NCBI GenBank assembly: GCA_024763115.1
Contig: JANTGB010000067.1
Location: 1 to 8,893 of the forward strand
Length of the DNA: 8,893 nucleotides
Reading direction: 5' to 3'
Origin: Desulfobulbaceae bacterium
Lineage (GTDB): Bacteria; Desulfobacterota; Desulfobulbia; Desulfobulbales; SURF-16
Shown: positions 7,029-8,893 of the stretch, piece by piece
How positions within the stretch are numbered: the stretch's first letter is position 1
How the letters are laid out: every line of letters begins with the position of its first letter
Notes under the pieces: generated by a model
What the model was told of the DNA's origin: nothing
Seen by the model: only the letters and a program-made list of their open reading frames with translations
Databases searched by the model: none
Position numbers and translations under genes: made by a program

Positions 7029-7775
7029 CTAATGTTTTTTTCTAATGATCATTTTATTGCCCTCGTGACTAAGTTCAAGCTGCTCCAGAAAGGACATGCC
7101 AAGGAGCGGACATCTGGGAAAATCATGGGTAGAAATTGCTGCCTGAATATCATGAAGAACAATCTTGCCAATGGATATTTTTTTGATTGTAGCAAGATAG
7201 GCTATATCAAATCCAGAGGCGGTTTGCACCCTGATCGGCCTGTTTTTACCATATCTCACTTTTAACTTCTTAGCTGTTGTTTTACTGAGAAAGACCAGAC
7301 TTGCTCCGGTATCAATGATAAAGTTCGTCTTGCGGCCATTAATTTTGCCCATTGTCCGATAACCGCCAAGCGGATCCGCCCTGATGACTACTTCGTGTTT
7401 TTGTGTCTGTTCCCTGGCTGGAGCGTCAGGCTTCTCTATAGATTTAGTCGGTTTATCAAGCCGGCAACTGATAATGACCTCGTTGGGATCAATATCATCG
7501 GGTAAGGTTATAATGAATTCATCCCAGGGGAAATCCATGGTATCGCTAAATTCAGTTATCGGTTCGTAAAAATACTCCTCTGAATTAGTGATTGTGCATT
7601 GAAGACCAAGCCGGCAGTCTTGCCAGTTTTTTTGAAAATCAAAACCCAGGGTAATATCCTGGCCGTCAATACTCACCTTGGTGGAATAACTACCATAGTC
7701 ACAGGCAGTAATTGACTGGGGCATTACTAACGACAAAAACGTCAACATGGTTATGCCTGTCAGATAACGTATCAT
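7029..7775 (-). CDS. Secreted retropepsin-like (clan AA) aspartic protease, DTGA type
   Basis: This 248-residue protein has an N-terminal signal peptide (MIRYLTGITMLTFLSLVMPQSITAC); Cys25 follows SITA, so signal peptidase I or lipoprotein processing are both possible. Residues about 26-110 form a small domain I do not recognise, with three further cysteines (54, 60, 104). A Lys/Glu/Pro-rich linker (about 107-130) follows. Residues 130-248 are a retropepsin-like domain: RTMGKINGRKTNFIIDTGAS with catalytic Asp155 in DTGA, then LLGMSFLEQL (224-233), the usual hydrophobic-Gly element. Such single-domain bacterial proteases are expected to act as homodimers, each giving one Asp. It is transcribed opposite to its neighbours and sits alone between two MITE copies. 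Substrate and role are unknown. Confidence 0.9.
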   Translation of the reverse strand: MIRYLTGITMLTFLSLVMPQSITACDYGSYSTKVSIDGQDITLGFDFQKNWQDCRLGLQCTITNSEEYFYEPITEFSDTMDFPWDEFIITLPDDIDPNEVIISCRLDKPTKSIEKPDAPAREQTQKHEVVIRADPLGGYRTMGKINGRKTNFIIDTGASLVFLSKTTAKKLKVRYGKNRPIRVQTASGFDIAYLATIKKISIGKIVLHDIQAAISTHDFPRCPLLGMSFLEQLELSHEGNKMIIRKKH

Positions 7776-7783
7776 TAAATTAA

Positions 7784-7791
7784 CCTTTTCC
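7784..7791 (-). promoter_or_regulatory. Ribosome binding site of the retropepsin-like gene
   Basis: On the minus strand GGAAAAGG lies 8 bp before the ATG at 7775. It supports that start and contrasts with the repeat-abutting genes, which lack such a site. Confidence 0.65.
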
Positions 7792-7829
7792 GGTTATCCG
7801 CTTTACTCAATTTGCTCACTTTGCGGTTT

Positions 7830-7837
7830 GAGTTAGG
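7830..7837 (+). repeat. Left 8 bp target site duplication of MITE copy B
   Basis: GAGTTAGG immediately precedes the GTAA end at 7838 and is repeated exactly at 8014-8021, immediately after the other end. Matching stops on both sides, so the duplication is exactly 8 bp. Confidence 0.85.
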
Positions 7838-8013
7838 GTAACCGTTCACCTGGGCACAAAATTTACGATAACCTTCAGTCCTGTAAGTGTTTACCAGTGC
7901 CTTAGATTCGTTCGTTCGGAGTCTCGTTCCTCGCTTACCTGTGCCTGCGAAGCATACTTGTGCTATTCGAGAAGGCCCAAACGGGCGAATATGAGGTGCT
8001 GGTGAACGCTTAC
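7838..8013 (+). mobile_element. 176 bp MITE copy B with intact 8 bp target duplication, IS66-type
   Basis: The ends are GTAACCGTTCACCTGGGCAC and, on the other strand, GTAAGCGTTCACCAGCACC. Perfect GAGTTAGG copies flank both ends. Terminal GTAA together with an 8 bp duplication is the signature I know for IS66-family transposition, so this is read as a short non-autonomous derivative; the assignment is inference, the duplication is direct observation. It has no coding capacity. An internal end-like sequence, GTAAGTGTTTACCAGTGCC (7883-7901), gives an alternative shorter unit of 131 bp to the same right end, hinting that the element was built from nested ends. It lies 62 bp upstream of the retropepsin-like start codon, so it may carry or disrupt that gene's promoter. 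Confidence 0.9.
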
Positions 8014-8021
8014 GAGTTAGG
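8014..8021 (+). repeat. Right 8 bp target site duplication of MITE copy B
   Basis: GAGTTAGG directly follows the CTTAC end of the element and equals 7830-7837. It shows that the element boundaries are exact and that insertion was by transposition. Confidence 0.85.
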
Positions 8022-8036
8022 CGGATTCATACACCA

Positions 8037-8057
8037 CGTATGCTGGTAAACGCTTAG
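8037..8057 (+). repeat. Degenerate right end of an older GTAA-type element
   Basis: CGTATGCTGGTAAACGCTTAG resembles the right end of the 176 bp elements (GGTGCTGGTGAACGCTTAC) with several changes, including the last base. Together with the left-end-like ATAACCGTTAAAAACACC at 8105-8122 it suggests that older element fragments were already present where copy B inserted. Confidence 0.45.
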
Positions 8058-8127
8058 AGACTTAAATATTGGAATGATTTACTCCCTCCACACCCTTAAA
8101 ACTCATAACCGTTAAAAACACCGAAAT

Positions 8128-8227
8128 GTAACTGTTTACAGGGCGCCGGAGATTTTCCTCATCAGTCCGGTGCTGCGTATCAGTTATACGTAAGCCGGGC
8201 TGACAGCGAAAAGATTCAGCGCCCTGT
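8128..8227 (+). repeat. GTAA-started repeat forming a long imperfect hairpin
   Basis: It starts GTAACTGTTTACAGGGCGCC, a family-type end. ACAGGGCGC (8138-8146) is exactly complementary to GCGCCCTGT (8219-8227), and inner segments pair too: GATTTTC with GAAAA, TCAGTCCGG with CCGGGCTGA, and GCGTAT with ATACGT around an apical CAGTT. The result is an imperfect palindrome of about 90 bases. The CCGGAGATTTTC block recurs inverted at the left window edge. It may be half of a larger element or a folded RNA; no coding frame fits. Confidence 0.65.
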
Positions 8228-8464
8228 GATAAAAACCCTGAGGTTTTCTTCCACTTTAGTGGGTTAGAATAAGCGCCTTGGAGTAACTCGCTGTAAATAG
8301 TTTCAAAATTACGTCTCCAGTTTCTTGTTTTTTGTTACAGCTTCTCAGAAGTAAGGCACTGAAATATACAGAATCAATGTCCTTGGCGCAATATGATTTC
8401 TTTTCCGGCCGACAGCGTCCGGCCTGACCTGTGGATGAAACACCTTGCTATCCTCTTGGTTATT
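8228..8464. other. Intergenic stretch without a recognised gene
   Basis: I see no supported gene here. Small structures are an AT-rich hairpin AAAACC-CTGA-GGTTTT at 8232-8247, CCAC-TTTA-GTGG at 8251-8262, and a GC-rich hairpin at 8407-8424 (GGCCGAC-AGC-GTCCGGCC, one bulged base). The last could be a transcript-end structure for the minus-strand antiporter gene, but no T-run follows on that strand. Short open frames here lack ribosome sites and family features. Confidence 0.5.
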
Positions 8465-8480
8465 TTTGTTGCGCAACAAA
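8465..8480. promoter_or_regulatory. 16 bp perfect palindrome, possible operator
   Basis: TTTGTTGCGCAACAAA is perfectly symmetric about 8472/8473. Such a two-fold site could bind a dimeric regulator, or form a short hairpin in RNA. It lies downstream of the antiporter gene and no gene start is near, so a regulatory role is uncertain. Confidence 0.3.
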
Positions 8481-8531
8481 TCCGGAGATGGAAATATGCC
8501 CTCTTTCCGCCCTCCTCCGTCCGCGTTCTCC

Positions 8532-8893
8532 TCAAACCTCGGCAGGCATAAACCGTCCGACCAGCCGGCCAACGGTCAACCCCTGCACCAGAATGGAAAA
8601 AGCCATAATAATATAGGTTATGGTGAGGATTGCCGAACGTTGTGGGCCGACGGGCAGAGACAAAGCCAGAGCCACGGAGATACCACCCCGCAAACCGGCC
8701 CAGGTCAGGATAACCACTGTGCCCGGCATGTAGCGTCTTTTAAAACCGGTCAACAGGCCGACAGCTCCGCCCACGCTGACCAGACGGGCAAAGAGGACGG
8801 CTGGGATAAGCAGGGCTGCGGCTATAAGATAGCGGTTATCATGGGGAATGATGAGAATTTCAAGGCCGATCAATACAAAAAGGACGGCATTAA
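8532..8893 (-). CDS. CPA1-family Na+/H+ antiporter, C-terminal part (5' end outside window)
   Basis: The frame is open to the right edge, where it reads NAVLFVLIGLEILI, so the start lies beyond 8893. About 120 codons are visible, ending at a TGA at 8532-8534. The segment holds the conserved TWAGLRGGISVALALSLP, typical of NhaP-like CPA1 exchangers, with an Arg inside the membrane core, plus the last hydrophobic helices (AAALLIPAVLFARLVSV and AILTITYIIMAFSILVQGL). These are integral inner-membrane proteins that trade sodium or potassium for protons. The protein ends MPAEV soon after the last helix, so it lacks the long cytoplasmic tail of some relatives. The exact ion and subfamily cannot be told from this fragment. 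Confidence 0.9.
   Translation of the reverse strand, partial: NAVLFVLIGLEILIIPHDNRYLIAAALLIPAVLFARLVSVGGAVGLLTGFKRRYMPGTVVILTWAGLRGGISVALALSLPVGPQRSAILTITYIIMAFSILVQGLTVGRLVGRFMPAEV

Noticed and set aside
6969..7265. Plus-strand open frame overlapping the aspartic protease gene
   Set aside because: It overlaps the conserved retropepsin domain on the other strand, lacks a ribosome site and starts beside a repeat end.
6761..8013. Composite transposon made of copies A and B carrying the protease gene
   Set aside because: The bases outside the pair (TGCATAAT and GAGTTAGG) do not match, while copy B alone has its own 8 bp duplication, so separate insertions are simpler.
6638..8227. REP sequences moved by a REP-associated tyrosine transposase
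   Set aside because: Long terminal inverted repeats with an 8 bp target duplication point to a cut-and-paste or copy-and-paste DDE transposase; HUH enzymes do not leave such duplications.
8232..8250. AAAACC-CTGA-GGTTTT hairpin followed by CTT as an intrinsic terminator
   Set aside because: The stem is AT-rich and short, the T-run is brief, and no + strand gene ends just upstream.
8345..8616. Short open frames on both strands before the antiporter stop codon
   Set aside because: Both overlap the antiporter coding end, have no recognisable motif and no ribosome site.

Overview
The window carries seven protein genes separated by unusually repeat-rich spacers. The organism is probably a Gram-negative bacterium of the Desulfobacterota (former Deltaproteobacteria) type. 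This is inferred from the mix of a compact HPr/EI pair followed by thiL, a GGDEF signalling protein, an FmdE-family protein, a secreted HAF-repeat/dockerin-like protein, and moderate GC. No marker gene in the window fixes the taxon.

Region 1 (1-3357): ptsH, ptsI and thiL form a tight + strand operon (ATGA overlap between ptsH and ptsI, 17 bp gap to thiL). It encodes the general phosphotransferase proteins HPr and Enzyme I, plus thiamine-monophosphate kinase. No sugar-specific EII gene is visible. The operon lies between two repeat elements that share a perfect 38 bp inverted repeat (76-113 and 3167-3204).

Region 2 (3363-4981): a PAS-like/GGDEF diguanylate cyclase and an FmdE-family metal-binding protein, translationally coupled by another ATGA overlap.

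Region 3 (5021-6617): a secreted protein with HAF-type repeats and two C-terminal dockerin-like calcium loops.

Region 4 (6618-8531): repeat territory around a minus-strand gene for a secreted retropepsin-like (DTGA) aspartic protease. Two 176 bp elements, 172/176 identical, sit on either side of it in the same orientation. The right copy is flanked by a perfect 8 bp duplication (GAGTTAGG). Its ends begin GTAA. Both traits match the IS66 family of insertion sequences as I know it, so I read these as non-autonomous IS66-type miniature elements (MITEs). Many other GTAAC...GTTAC ends, older and more diverged, occur in every large spacer.

Region 5 (8532-8893): the C-terminal part of a minus-strand CPA1-type Na+/H+ antiporter, cut by the window edge.

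The most interesting theme is the layered family of GTAA-ended elements. They fill the large intergenic gaps, nest in one another, and on three occasions stop 0-9 bp before a start codon. Those three genes are the ones without a recognisable Shine-Dalgarno sequence. No CRISPR array, tRNA, rRNA or transposase gene was seen.
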